Positions 43,725 to 54,018 of a DNA stretch of 64,000 nt are shown here, piece by piece. Both the position numbers and the translations under genes were made by a program. Positions within the stretch are counted from its first letter, which is position 1, and each line of letters starts with the position of its first letter. The notes beneath the pieces are model-generated. The model worked only from the letters and a program-made list of their open reading frames with translations, was not told where the DNA came from and ran no database searches. Location: NCBI GenBank assembly GCA_026120035.1, contig JALRME010000076.1, forward strand, positions 1 through 64,000, read 5' to 3'. This stretch comes from Coleophoma eucalyptorum (lineage: Eukaryota; Ascomycota; Leotiomycetes; Helotiales; Dermateaceae).

Positions 43725-44415
43725 TCAGGATATTCTGAGCAACTTCTGAGCATTTCCGAATGCAATGTTGTCCCAGTCTTGGTTATTAATCAAACCGGAA
43801 GACTCAAGTGCTCCCATAAACGCCGTGCCCAATTCATTTCTTGACCAAGGATAATCAACCGAGTACTACATCCCGATCAATCGCTTTCTCACTGCAAGTT
43901 ATTCATAAAAGCTTACCATAATTCTATCTAGAGCGGTAAGTTAGTCCATAGCAGCGTAATGAATGGATCTAAGCTGAAGATTCCACTTGTCGTCACCCAG
44001 ATGTTGTTAGCGTAAGCCTCTAGGATAATTAAGTAGCTCCTGTACTTTTAACCTAGCCAAGTGTTAAATCTGCCCGTGTAAGCATATATGGGAGCATTTC
44101 TCCCATGTGACCAAGGATCATCTTGAAATTTGGATGCTTGTCAAAGGTTCCTGCTAACCAGAGTCGGAGAAATTGCATGCCGGCATCACTATGCCAGCCC
44201 CAGCGAGCTGTAGCCAAAAGTGAGGCATCATTTAAGGTGAAACTATTTTGATATAGTGTATAGAGACCTCCTACTACATTGACTTCTAAGATTGGTGGAT
44301 ATGTCGGGTGAATGTAAATGGAAAAATCGAGCTTTTCGAGAGCGGACCAGAAAACTTCGTACTCAGGACCGTCATAGAGGTTGTTAAGGAGGTGGTCGTC
44401 AACGAGAGCACCTAT
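43725..44415 (-). pseudogene. Amidohydrolase-2 family pseudogene (decarboxylase type)
   Basis: From a splice acceptor at about 44416 the minus strand reads GALVDDHLLNNLYDGPEYEV, FWSALEKLDFSIYIHPTYPP, then WGWHSDAGMQFLRLWLAGTF and MILGHMGEMLPYMLTRAD, all diagnostic of the amidohydrolase-2 family (metal-dependent non-oxidative decarboxylases such as gamma-resorcylate decarboxylase). A TAG and a frame change follow, then NNIWVTTSGIFSLDP and, after a 62-bp GT-AG intron, YSVDYPWSRNELGTAF to the stop at 43725. The catalytic Asp of SVDYP and the HxH-type IHP residues are kept, but the N-terminal third with the first metal ligands was not found. Truncated and interrupted, so a pseudogene; substrate unknown. 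Confidence 0.8.
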
Positions 44416-46153
44416 AATCTAACAAGTTAGAGGTTCGTGAAACTGATACAGTAACATTGTTGCTAGGTTGATATATTTGTTGGACTTGTTGACAAAAAAA
44501 GGACTGACAATTTCATAAAACTTAAGTCTTGTCATCAGTAATGGCAATGCGAAGCGAAACATGCTTCATTTGCAGTATTGGCCTACTACTCATCTCATTG
44601 CACTTCCAGCCAATTAAAAATGTAAGATTAAAATAGTGGAAAAAAAAGTCTCCCAAAAACGGAGGCTATATAATTGGGAGACAACGTTCCGAACATTCTT
44701 TGCTCTGTTAGGGAACCTCTATAGTATGAGCTAACTTATTTATAATGCCCACTGTCTAGTTATCAACTGTCTCTAATTACCACCTTGATATTTGCTTCTA
44801 ATCAAATGTCATAAAGGGATTGTTGGCGGCGATTTAACGAGTCGGCGTTGGTTCGACGCCGACATTAAGCACAAATCAACGATAAATTTCTATGGTACTT
44901 TCAAGACTAATTAAATGATATCTTCGGTATTTTGTTTTTTTGTTTCGCTTGCCATTGTTTCCACGCAACACCCCCACACCAGCTTTTGCCCTATCCTGGC
45001 GACAGGTTGAAACATATGGATGGGTGCCTCAGTCGCTCAGCAACTCCCTCAACTACTTCTTAAAACTAAGTAGTTGTCTCATACGTTCATTCCGGGGCTA
45101 ACATTCAAACGCGAGCAATCCATCTCTCAGCCTATGTGTTTCTCATCTGCAAAAGAAGAATCAGTCGTAGGAGCCCTGGCTCTCACGTTTCCTGTTCACC
45201 GATCTGTGGCGTTGTTTCTTTGGGGGCATAGATCGGTCCATAAAGCTTTGCGCCATTTCTAACAGGATATTCGCCTTACCTGCTCTCCTGTGACTGATCA
45301 CAGGAAGCACCACTTCCTCTATTGCCCCAAAATTCGTCCTCATATGGCCGATCAACCAACAACGAAAGATATGTGATGGTCCGACCTCATAATTTTGCAA
45401 GCCACTGCAAATCCATGGTTTGAACAAAAACGCAGAATCAACGCATGCACGCCCCATGGATGAAGATATGCCTTGTTTTCCTCTAATCAGGGAGTGGATG
45501 GCGATCGGTTGGTAGTTTTTTCGAAGCAGCTCCGAACGAATCCCCTAAAAAGAGTAGTGGTCGGGTCGAGGCGAGATTCGTCGAAGCAATGACCCATTCA
45601 TCCGCTAGTATACGAGCGGAGCATCTATGTCAGTTTACCCGGCATGCTGTGCAATGGGATGCACGAAGATGTTCCCCGTTGGTTTTATGCTTCCTAACTT
45701 GGAGATTATTTAAACCTGGAGCTAGAAAGCAAGTCTAGGGATTCTAGTACAGTATTATGATCTTGTACTTCCAAATTTCTAGGGATACGTTGACCGCTGA
45801 TTGAAATGGTCATCCGGGAGTGCTATGCTCATGGAAGATATCATTGTAGAAATCGTTAGATGATGACATTATTGCATTAGGACTCCCAGCTTCAGCACCT
45901 TGTCGTCGAGTGCAGCTGTATAAACCTACCTGTGCATTAGGACATATCTCTTCTATAAATACCAAATTTCGATTCAGTGAATCAGAATCTCCTCCGGGAT
46001 AGCTACATGTGCCAAAAGGTTTCGTACGTCAAGTTTTTAATCATGAGTACCAGCCTTCTTTTTGCTTCTATCCATAGCGGCTGTTCCTGGCTAGCCGAAC
46101 ACATCGAGTCATTTGTTAAAAAGTACTTTCCAGATGCAGAAACCACGTCGATT
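44416..46153. other. 1.7 kb without a recognised gene
   Basis: ORFs at 45074-45262 (+), 45161-45457 (-) and 45977-46177 (+) have no recognisable content. Confidence 0.4.
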
Positions 46154-48239
46154 TCAATACAGATTGTTAGGGCGTAGCAAACCATATAACGGAATCTCAT
46201 TGTCTCCGCGAGTTGGCCGAGTCTTCGGCCACTGATATCCATAGAGTTGACGGTGACGCAGATCTCTATGGTAGAGGCATGTAATTAGAGGAGATTTTAA
46301 AGTAAAACAGCCAGAATCTTGTGTAAACCTAGATTGATCACCTCTCCTGACACGCTTTGCCGAGGGTCCGTTCTTAATGTTGGAATTCTTTGAGATTTGA
46401 CCCGCATCTCTTTTGCGATTCGGCATAGTGTTGCAACCATGATTTGGTTGAGGCTGGATATCATGATAGTCTAGCTCGCAAGTTTCGCAAAGGCAGTCTT
46501 GATTGTCGTCTCCAAAGTATTCATCACCGTAGGATACGGTGATTTCCTGACCGGGTTGAATGTCCTTGATGGCAGTAATTTTCGCTCCAGAGGAGCTTTG
46601 ATCAAGCCGAGCGTTGGGATTACAGTCATGGTTGACGAAACGTGCAGGTCCAAGCATGAGCGACGTAATTTTTTTCCTATACGATTCCATGATACTGAAG
46701 TCGCTCCCATCCTGAGACAGCAGAGCTAGCTCTTCTTTGTGCAGGGGCACTGTAGTCCCGCAGAGATACCTGATCTCTTCACCGCGCAAAATGCGCTTCC
46801 GCGCTACAATCGAGGCTTCTTGCTTGGAAGCGGAGTATCTGTAGGTAGTCGATATCTCAAAGGGACAATCCTGTAGATAGATGTCAAGATACTTCCTCAT
46901 GTGACGATGGAAGTCCTTCACCTCACTAGGGGATCGAAAGCTCTCTGAGTATTGCTTCAGGCCGGGTAGCTTAAGAATCTGCGCCATCGCTTTCGGAAAA
47001 TCCCTCTGTAGTATTACGTTTTCGCGCAAGGCGGAGATCACATCATCGTGGACAAGAATGAGGGGCTGATATGACTTGCGAGCCTTACGAACTGTGGTCC
47101 AGTAGAGAGCCTGGGTAGCAAATTAGCCATAAATTACTTCTAAACAGAGTCGAAATCTTACATGATCCACGAGTACATCGGTAAGTCTGTCATCGTATTC
47201 ACACAGCCGGTCATATGTGAGACGATGAGCAGGTGGTTTCAAGTTGTAAAGTCGGGCAATTGCATCACAATCGCCTGGGTAGACGTAGTCAAACAGGGGT
47301 TTGAGCTTGGATGACGGCTCCTCTTTGCCAACCCAGAAGGTCTTGCCACCAAAGCTCCGAGCTGCGTCACGCAGATTTTTAACCAAACTCCGAATATTGT
47401 CGGATGTGGGAGTCATTCCAGCCACCAGGACGAGATCTGGACATTCCTCCACATCATCTTGCAGCGAATCTTGGATAGTATCTCCGTCCGGATCAGGCTC
47501 GTCGTACAGGAGAACATTGGGCCTCAGTAACCCAATTTCGAGCTTGCGTCGACCCTTTGAAATCCGTTCAACACTCCTCTCGAGGCAATTTGAACATGAG
47601 CGTAGTCCGGCACCCGGGAATGGCGGTGGCTCAAACTGGAACGTGTGGTCGCACCGTGTACATCTCAATTGGTCAACTCGCCCATGGAGGCGCACAGTAT
47701 TAGCCTCAAGCCTAGGAAGGGACTGCTCGAGACAGTCGATATTCAGTGTGTATTGGCGCATGAGTCGGTGCTCGTTCGCGAGCTCCTGCATGAGCTCATG
47801 AAATGGCGTTGGTTGGGTGGAATGTGCCTTCAGGTGATTGAACAGGCAGCTGATCGCAGAGTAGAACCTTGCACTCCTTGTGTGCGATGAAAGGAGTGCA
47901 AAGTCGAGGTCTGTCTGCTTTTTTATGCATCGAATATTGGGAACTAAATAGATTTAGGGTTTGAAGGAAACAGGATAGCGACAAGATCTTACATCCTGCA
48001 TTCACAGAAATGCCTGATCCGCTTACAACAACGATTTTCTGTCTCGATTTCAAGAGCTCCACCAATTGCAGTAAGTTTGCTGAGGTAGCGGGATCTTCAA
48101 GCACTATCGGATCGTCTGTCTTTCCGTCAGTAAGGTCAGAATGAGGGCCAAAAAGACGCACCATGCGTTCCTTTTTCACGAAATAATTCTGGTCGGCAAG
48201 AGAGATCAATTGGGTACTCCATGGTCGCTCCAGGTTCAC
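46154..48239 (-). CDS. Fusion of divergent sirtuin and SET9/Suv4-20-type histone H4K20 methyltransferase
   Basis: Exons 48239-47993, 47910-47162 and 47110-46154, with GT-AG introns of 82 and 51 bp, give 650 in-frame codons. Residues about 60-300 are a sirtuin: KIVVVSGSGIS (68-78), YTLNIDCLE (136-144), LHG with the catalytic-type His (157-159), four zinc Cys (166, 169, 188, 191), then GLLRPNVLLYDE. Its NAD-site motifs are changed (GAGIS to GSGIS, PDFR to LDFA, TQNID to TLNID). From about residue 308 the protein is SET9: LCEYDDRLTDVLVDH, ALYWTTVRKA, HMRKYLDIYLQDCPFEIST, GPARFVNHDC (486-495), YGD (526-528) and the CxCxxC post-SET (538-543). SET9 methylates H4 Lys20; sirtuins deacetylate lysines. 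No splice signal suggesting separation lies at the junction, which falls inside exon 2. The first codon is GTG; the in-frame ATG is at 48162-48164, or an upstream exon exists. Confidence 0.85.
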
Positions 48240-51129
48240 CTTTGGCTATCAAAGCAGTGGGTTGGGTTGACAGCATGATTGTAGCGAATTGATCGATATC
48301 TCACAAAGCAGGAAAGTTTGGGGGTGAGGGGGTGCTCTTATACTAGAACAGCACAGCCCTGATATCGACTCTCAGCTGCAGCATAGTATTCGAGGACTGG
48401 GGTGCCAACTCCTTCAGCCATACCGTTGGACCAGGGGTTGTTATCTGGTGTTTTTCCAGGCAGAGAGTGTATGGAGTCACCGCCACCCGATCTATACGTT
48501 CCACGGAGCAGCACCGGGTTTGAGGGTATGAAAGTTCACCAAAATCATCTCTAATAGTAGCCAAAACCTATGCGGTATTAGTAGGTAGGGGGTATGAATG
48601 GGACGAGGGGGGTTGGAAACTGGATTGAGGGCAACTCCATGAGCAAATTCCCAAGGGCGTTCGACCGGATTCGGGCCTCGCAGCAAAGCGAAGGACTTCA
48701 TGGTGGACGCCATCCTCGAAGAGCTGAAGAACCTCGCTATGCTGATCTCAGCAACCTGGAAGCGGGATGAATATCAGGCATGGTGTGTATAGAGTCTCGG
48801 GGACGAACAGTCCCCCCAAAACCCGAAGAAGCACTGTTCTGGGTCGTACATCGAGGATACGAATGCTCAATGCTCTTTCCCAAGAACAAGCATGAGCATA
48901 TCGAATTATAGTGGTGTCGACTGGTTGCCAGAAAGAAGATAATTGGGTCATTTCGCTTTCAGCGGAATGGTAAGATGCAACTCATCACCTTCCCGACGGC
49001 TTCACACACCTGTGCGAGCCTTTCTTTTCCGCTAGTGTTGACCAACATGAACAAGTCGGACTTCAACTCAGCTTCAATCGTCTTCACATCCAACTTCGCG
49101 CGATAACTTCTCCTGTAATGGACGAACCATCAAATGTCACGTCCGGCATCAAGCTCCCGCAAAATGATGTTTCTAGAAGTGGGGACTCTTGCCCTGCTGG
49201 ACAACGGGAATGGACGGGCTCATCACAGACCAGGGCAACTACCTAGTCCGATTGTAGTTCAGCTTTGTAGACAGGCTGACAATAAATTAAAACAGCATTC
49301 AGAAATCAAAGCCTTTCACAAGAACCTTCTACGATCGAACGAGTTACTCGACTGAGATTTGAATGCAAGGATTTTTAGCAGGAACAACTGCTGTGAGTTA
49401 AGGACATCCAGGCTCGGGAAAATGACGTGATTGAAAAGATCGAAGAGGTAAAATTCGACAAGGCCGCACACGTCGGGCAAGTCGGAGCAAAGCTCCTGGT
49501 AGCGGACAACCCTCAGAGCTGGGAGATTGACAACTTTCTGGGATGAAAGCAAACAACAGGGTGAGCTTACTGAAGGTGAAACGGCCTTCTCATTCATGCC
49601 TCGCACTACTGACAAAATTACAGTGATTGCAATTCAGGACAAGCTGGCCAGTATGGGAGGTCGTTTCTGTTCTGAGCGGCTTCTGCATTCTATGTTGAAG
49701 AGTATTGTGAAGAGATTACCAGTTGCCGCACATATGAGAGGCACTAAAGCATATATCTGGGTCCAAGAGACCGGGAATGATAAGGTATTTAAGCTTGGAG
49801 ATAATAGCCTTCGCAGTTCGGACAACGAGGCATAGCTGTGGAGGAGAGATCGTATTTTATGCCGTAGATGCCGAAGACTTGAAGGACGAGATGGAGCTTG
49901 AGGGTATGGACATAAGTGCAGAGGCCCACATGTCCGAGACACGAAGCCTCACCAGGGTGATCATGGTGGATCTAGTTCGGGAGGTTTTGGTTTGTCGGGA
50001 ATTAGGGATGACTGACCATATTCCCAGCATTACAATTACAGAGAGGAGGCCATAGTGAGCATTCAACGAAGCATGCCGAACGACATCCTGCCGTTTGTAA
50101 ACATTGTGGCAAGTACGGTAATTTGGAGGTAGGATTGGAGTAGAAATCGGGCGGTGACATCTTTCAGTGGGAATGGGCATGTGATAACCAGGGGGTGGTA
50201 ATGATGCAGTACCAACAAGTTCCTTCCTTTCAAGATTTTGCTCGTTAGCAAATGGCAGATGCATCGCAGAATAGCTTTCAATGGAAAATGACATAAGCAA
50301 TGTCGATGGCACTGCGATATGCTTTGTGATGTAATCATGACCTCGAACGTAGGAAATTCCATTGAAGCAGCCCAAGACAATAGGACTGCCTGACGGAGTC
50401 GGTCCCCTAGGATCCTCCCCGAGGTCTAGGCAGGATAACCAGAACCTACATTTAAGACTTAGTGCTCAAATTAAACAGTAAAGTATTTTACGCTTGCAAC
50501 CAGAAAGCAACCATTCAACGCAAAATACGACATGTACGAACACTTTGGGCTTACTGGATATATTGAGCTAGCTTTCTATTAGCTATCTCCCCCCCATATG
50601 TCGTTTGATACATCTGCGTCAAATCGGCAACTCCTTCATATTCATTTACCTCCACACCATCTCAGTTTACAGCAGCGTTTGCTCAGCTGTTGCAGTCATA
50701 AGTGCGGTAATCTGCTCCAGCAAGTTTGAGGATTCCTTAACATATACCCACGGCAGTCACCTCACGCCAACCTAACCCCGACCTCAAGTACACTCGCCCT
50801 CCCAACCTAATCTCCCCGTCTTGGTCCCTCCCTCCAAAATATCATCCACGGTCTCCGCACTCCCCGTACCTACCCTAACCTCAATCCCTTCTCCCTCATC
50901 AAAAACATCGCCACCCTAAGTAACACGCCTTCCAAAGAGCCTGCTCTCCTCTCCCCTTCCCTATTCCACCTCTCACCACTTCAATCCCGATTTTAGTCGC
51001 GCTTTTAAAGGCTTTGTAGCTGCCGTACAGCGGGATCGCAGGTGTGGACCGGCTCTCGATTTGTAGGGGGTAGGTTCGTACGCGTTTGGCGTCGCGATGA
51101 AGGGACTTGGGTCAGGGGTGTTCAGGGGA
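48240..51129. other. 2.9 kb of mostly unrecognised, partly coding-like sequence
   Basis: Minus frames at 48300-48713 (HRPIHTPYLLIPHRF-like, VLEYYAAAESRYQGCAVLV) and plus frames at 49134-50055 (DEMELEGMDISAEAHMSE) look like eroded protein, but no family was recognised. A 172-codon minus ORF at 49857-50375 overlaps the latter antisense. 50740-50990 is strikingly pyrimidine-rich on the plus strand and may encode a fragment (PFSLIKNIATLSNTPSKEPA). Confidence 0.35.
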
Positions 51130-51262
51130 GGTATACAATACACAGAAATAAAAATAAATAGAAATTTTAACGCGGTCACAGATTTGAAGTCGCTTGAACT
51201 TGAAGTACCTACGATTTGTCTCGCTACAGGGTGCGTCTCCCTACGTAGGGACAGACGTTAGT
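51130..51262 (-). repeat. Dispersed repeat R1, copy 3 (inverted terminal part)
   Basis: TTTGTCTCGCTACAGGGTGC and GTCTCCCTACGTAGGGACAG ACGTTAG at the right edge is the reverse complement of the left end of the 38.9-kb element; similarity continues leftwards for about 130 bp (complement AAAATTTCTATTTATTTTTA). A further end-like motif, CGCTACACAGGGATAGACGT, lies at about 51380-51400. Confidence 0.75.
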
Positions 51263-51903
51263 ACTTTCTCATGTTTCATACAACCAACACGAAAGCCAGC
51301 TTCATCAAAGTTGATTATATCCCTCTTTCTTCTAATACCTAGCTCTTTTACTAAGGTTATTTTATGGCACAGTGGGTTTTTCGCTACACAGGGATAGACG
51401 TTAGGTTGATCGATTTTATAACCCCTAAAACGAGCTATGGGCGCGGTGTCAGAAGGCAGGCAACTAAGCACCTCCTACCAATTCGCCCTTTACTGTATAC
51501 CAGTTTTCAACTAAGTTATATTATATCTTCTGGAAGATAAGCTGTGGGATCGATCTCAATTAAAACCAGGAGTGAAATTGAATTTGCTCCCATATCGCTG
51601 GCGGCTGGCACTTTCAGATGGTTGCTTACAGAACGTCATCTGTAACTAGTTGGTGATCTCGGCTATTCTTAGGAAAATCAATGAAATTGTTTGCTAATTA
51701 TTTGAATAAGTACGGAGTTATACTTCATTGTGAAGCTGTAAAATCGATACTGCATATGTTCTACTCTATACTTCATCAAACAAAAGGTTCTGTGCAGAAA
51801 CAAAAGACATGAAACTAAAGATAACATACTTAAAAGGACGCAAATTGATGATCAAAATAGTACTGGTTTGGTGCAAGGCTCATTTCTTGATTTATCAAGT
51901 GCA
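51263..51903. other. Intergenic
   Basis: Apart from the extra R1-end-like motif near 51380 nothing is recognised. Likely 3' flank of the SAP-domain gene. Confidence 0.4.
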
Positions 51904-53493
51904 TTAAGGGTCTGAAGTCTCTGTCGTTGGTTTTGCTACATTTGTAAAATTTGTTCCCTTATCAGAGTTTTTCTTTGCATCATCGTGAGTGTCATCAGGT
52001 GTACTTCCGCGAGTCTCTAGAGTAGGGATTCCAGGTGTACGTTCCCTTTCCCGACTGCTGTCACGACTGTCTGGAGTGTTGTCACGACTGTCTTGTAGCA
52101 CATTGTCGGATCTCTTCACCTTTGTGCCGTTAACTCGAGCAGTTGCAGGTGTACTTTCCCTATTATCTGGAGTGTTGTCACGACTGTCTTGGAGTATCTT
52201 CTCGTCCTCGCTTTCGACTTCCAATCCGGCCTCTTCGAGTTGCTTGTAACTGTCAGGGTGTTCTTGCTCAAGCCAAGCCTCCCATGCAGATTGCTCATAT
52301 TCTGCTGCACCCTTTACTAATTTAAGTCCCGCAGGATCTTTTTCAGGATCTTGAAATCCGGCAACCTTGAGCCAGTGAGTAAATGGCAGATGTTTTTTGA
52401 AGCGCACCCCCTCTCTCTCATAACTCATGATGATGTGAACGTGTCTGCGGTGTTTGCTTGCTACAATGCTCTTGATATCCTCCGTTGAGTTAGCAGGCAA
52501 GCTTTTAACCTTGTCTTCTCGTGATTTAGGTGACCTTTTCTCGAATACCTTGTCCATGGACAATCCCACCACTATTGGACGGGCAAAGCCAATACCAATG
52601 ATCTGCCGCGCTTCGACGGATGTTGTCTTTTTCTCAGTTTGGGTGTCTTCGGATTTTACACGGTTAATAGCCCAGTCGCCTGCTTCCGCAAAGCCCTCGT
52701 ACGCGCGAGCCTCAGCTAGTGTTACAACTCGCCAAATGGCCGCTTTAGTTGGACCACATGTGATCATAGCTCTTTTCATACCCGGGTCCGTCCATATAAC
52801 ACGTTTCAAAAGAATAGTTGGATCGCTTGGCGAGCTGTAGATGACATAGCCTTCTTGATCGTATGTCTTCGGTTTCGATAGAGACTCGAGTTTCTCGATA
52901 GCCTCCTGACTCTTATTCAGATCCTCTATTGAAGCTCCACTTTTAAGCAGTTCTACGAACTTCTTCTTCGCTTCATCCAATTTTTTCTTTGTACTTTCCT
53001 CCTCGGGTTTACCGCCGATTTGCATCTGCTTCAATTTGGCTAATGCTTGTTCGTACTCATCATCAAGGTTGTCGTCTCCTGTTCCTGAAGTAGCTGGGTT
53101 TTTATTATCACTTAGATTTCTCACAGATCCCTTCTTAGGTCCTCCGGTCTTGCCTCCGTTCAATTCTGCAGCATTGGGCTTCTCAACATCGGGTTTCTCA
53201 GCATCGGGTTTCTCATCATCCGGTTTCTTAGCATCGGGTTTCTCAGCATCGGGTTTCTCAGCATCGGGTTTCTCAGCATCGGGTTTCTCAGCATCGGGTT
53301 TCTCAGCATTGCCTGTAGCACCGGTCGTCTCAGTACCTTTCGCTCCCGCAGCAGCATTCTTGTTACGGGCATCTTTGAGTAGCTTAATGAGATCAAGCCT
53401 CAGTGCATTAGAGGGAAATTTGACATTTTCTGCATCGAGACCTTTTTTTAATTGGTCAACGGTCATCTTATCGATTGGGCGAGTGTCAGACAT
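51904..53493 (-). CDS. SAP-domain protein with a pentapeptide repeat tract
   Basis: Single 529-codon frame. Residues about 9-43 ([20 protein letters not shown] then [10 protein letters not shown]) fit a SAP motif, the helix-extended-helix that binds AT-rich DNA in chromatin and RNA-processing proteins. Next is a run of roughly nine A-E-K-P-D pentapeptides (residues about 63-107), encoded by a 15-bp tandem repeat at 53170-53310. Residues about 140-210 form a charged helix; 210-420 look like a folded domain ([40 protein letters not shown]) with an unidentified family. The tail repeats DSRDNTPD twice and is disordered. Probably nuclear. Its upstream region carries several ATGATGAC motifs (53704-53790). 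Confidence 0.75.
   Translation of the reverse strand: MSDTRPIDKMTVDQLKKGLDAENVKFPSNALRLDLIKLLKDARNKNAAAGAKGTETTGATGNAEKPDAEKPDAEKPDAEKPDAEKPDAKKPDDEKPDAEKPDVEKPNAAELNGGKTGGPKKGSVRNLSDNKNPATSGTGDDNLDDEYEQALAKLKQMQIGGKPEEESTKKKLDEAKKKFVELLKSGASIEDLNKSQEAIEKLESLSKPKTYDQEGYVIYSSPSDPTILLKRVIWTDPGMKRAMITCGPTKAAIWRVVTLAEARAYEGFAEAGDWAINRVKSEDTQTEKKTTSVEARQIIGIGFARPIVVGLSMDKVFEKRSPKSREDKVKSLPANSTEDIKSIVASKHRRHVHIIMSYEREGVRFKKHLPFTHWLKVAGFQDPEKDPAGLKLVKGAAEYEQSAWEAWLEQEHPDSYKQLEEAGLEVESEDEKILQDSRDNTPDNRESTPATARVNGTKVKRSDNVLQDSRDNTPDSRDSSRERERTPGIPTLETRGSTPDDTHDDAKKNSDKGTNFTNVAKPTTETSDP
53170..53310 (-). repeat. 15-bp tandem repeat inside the SAP-domain gene
   Basis: GCATCGGGTTTCTCA is repeated head to tail (encoding A-E-K-P-D on the minus strand), with variants at the ends (AACATC, TCATCC). 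Unit length is a multiple of three, so copy number can change without breaking the frame. Confidence 0.92.
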
Positions 53494-54018
53494 GATGGCT
53501 CGGTGTTATTCTTGCTTGTATGATGGAAGATGTTAATGCCCTATTTCAAACGAGAAGGCGTTTGTCTTTATATTAATCGGAACCCCTCAATGTTCGACTA
53601 CTTCTGCCCTGCTTTTAGAGAAGTAGTCTTGACGGCCATGTTTTAAAGCTTTCAGCCTAGCTAATCTATTTAAAGAGCTACAGGAACTGCGTTTGCAAGA
53701 ATCAGGAAAGCATGATGACCATTGTAGATTGTAGCAGAAAAGCATGATGACGGTAGGAAGTATGATGACCGAAGTAAGAGAAATGATGACCCAAACGGAA
53801 AGACTGGTGGCCAAGCAGGAGGAGATAGCAGTGGCAGTTTGGTCAAGGCGCGCATTTATTTTAAGACCTCATTATTGGATTTTGAGTCTTATTTCAGAGG
53901 AGGTAGACTCTAATTCTTGGTCCAACTAATAATAAGACCAATCCAGGCGCAGATATAAGCACGAAGTCAGTAAGTAATCAGCTGTCTCTGAGACGTGCTA
54001 CAGTACCAGCTTCCTACC
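53494..54018. promoter_or_regulatory. Divergent promoter region between SAP-domain and CAX genes
   Basis: Both genes start outward from this 525-bp interval. ATGATGAC occurs near 53713, 53744, 53761 and 53783, i.e. GTCATCAT on the strand of the SAP gene, similar to the core of the minisatellites elsewhere in the window. Confidence 0.45.

Noticed and set aside
44841..44863. Perfect 8-bp stem with 7-base loop (GTCGGCGT...ACGCCGAC) containing GGTTCG, tRNA T-arm-like
   Set aside because: No acceptor, D or anticodon arms can be built around it; it is a simple hairpin.
47301..47801. Long plus-strand ORF opposite the sirtuin domain
   Set aside because: It is antisense to well-matched sirtuin sequence and has Ser/Arg-rich composition typical of a shadow frame.
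49857..50375. 172-codon minus ORF starting MGCFNG
   Set aside because: It overlaps antisense an acidic plus-strand frame of equal quality, and neither can be assigned, so no gene was called.
50760..50900. CCTAACC-like runs resembling telomeric repeats
   Set aside because: The spacing is irregular and there are too few TTAGGG-type units; the tract is just pyrimidine-rich and has coding-like phases.
53036..53536. 166-codon plus-strand ORF rich in S-G-F-S-A repeats
   Set aside because: It is the reverse reading of the A-E-K-P-D repeat in the SAP-domain gene.
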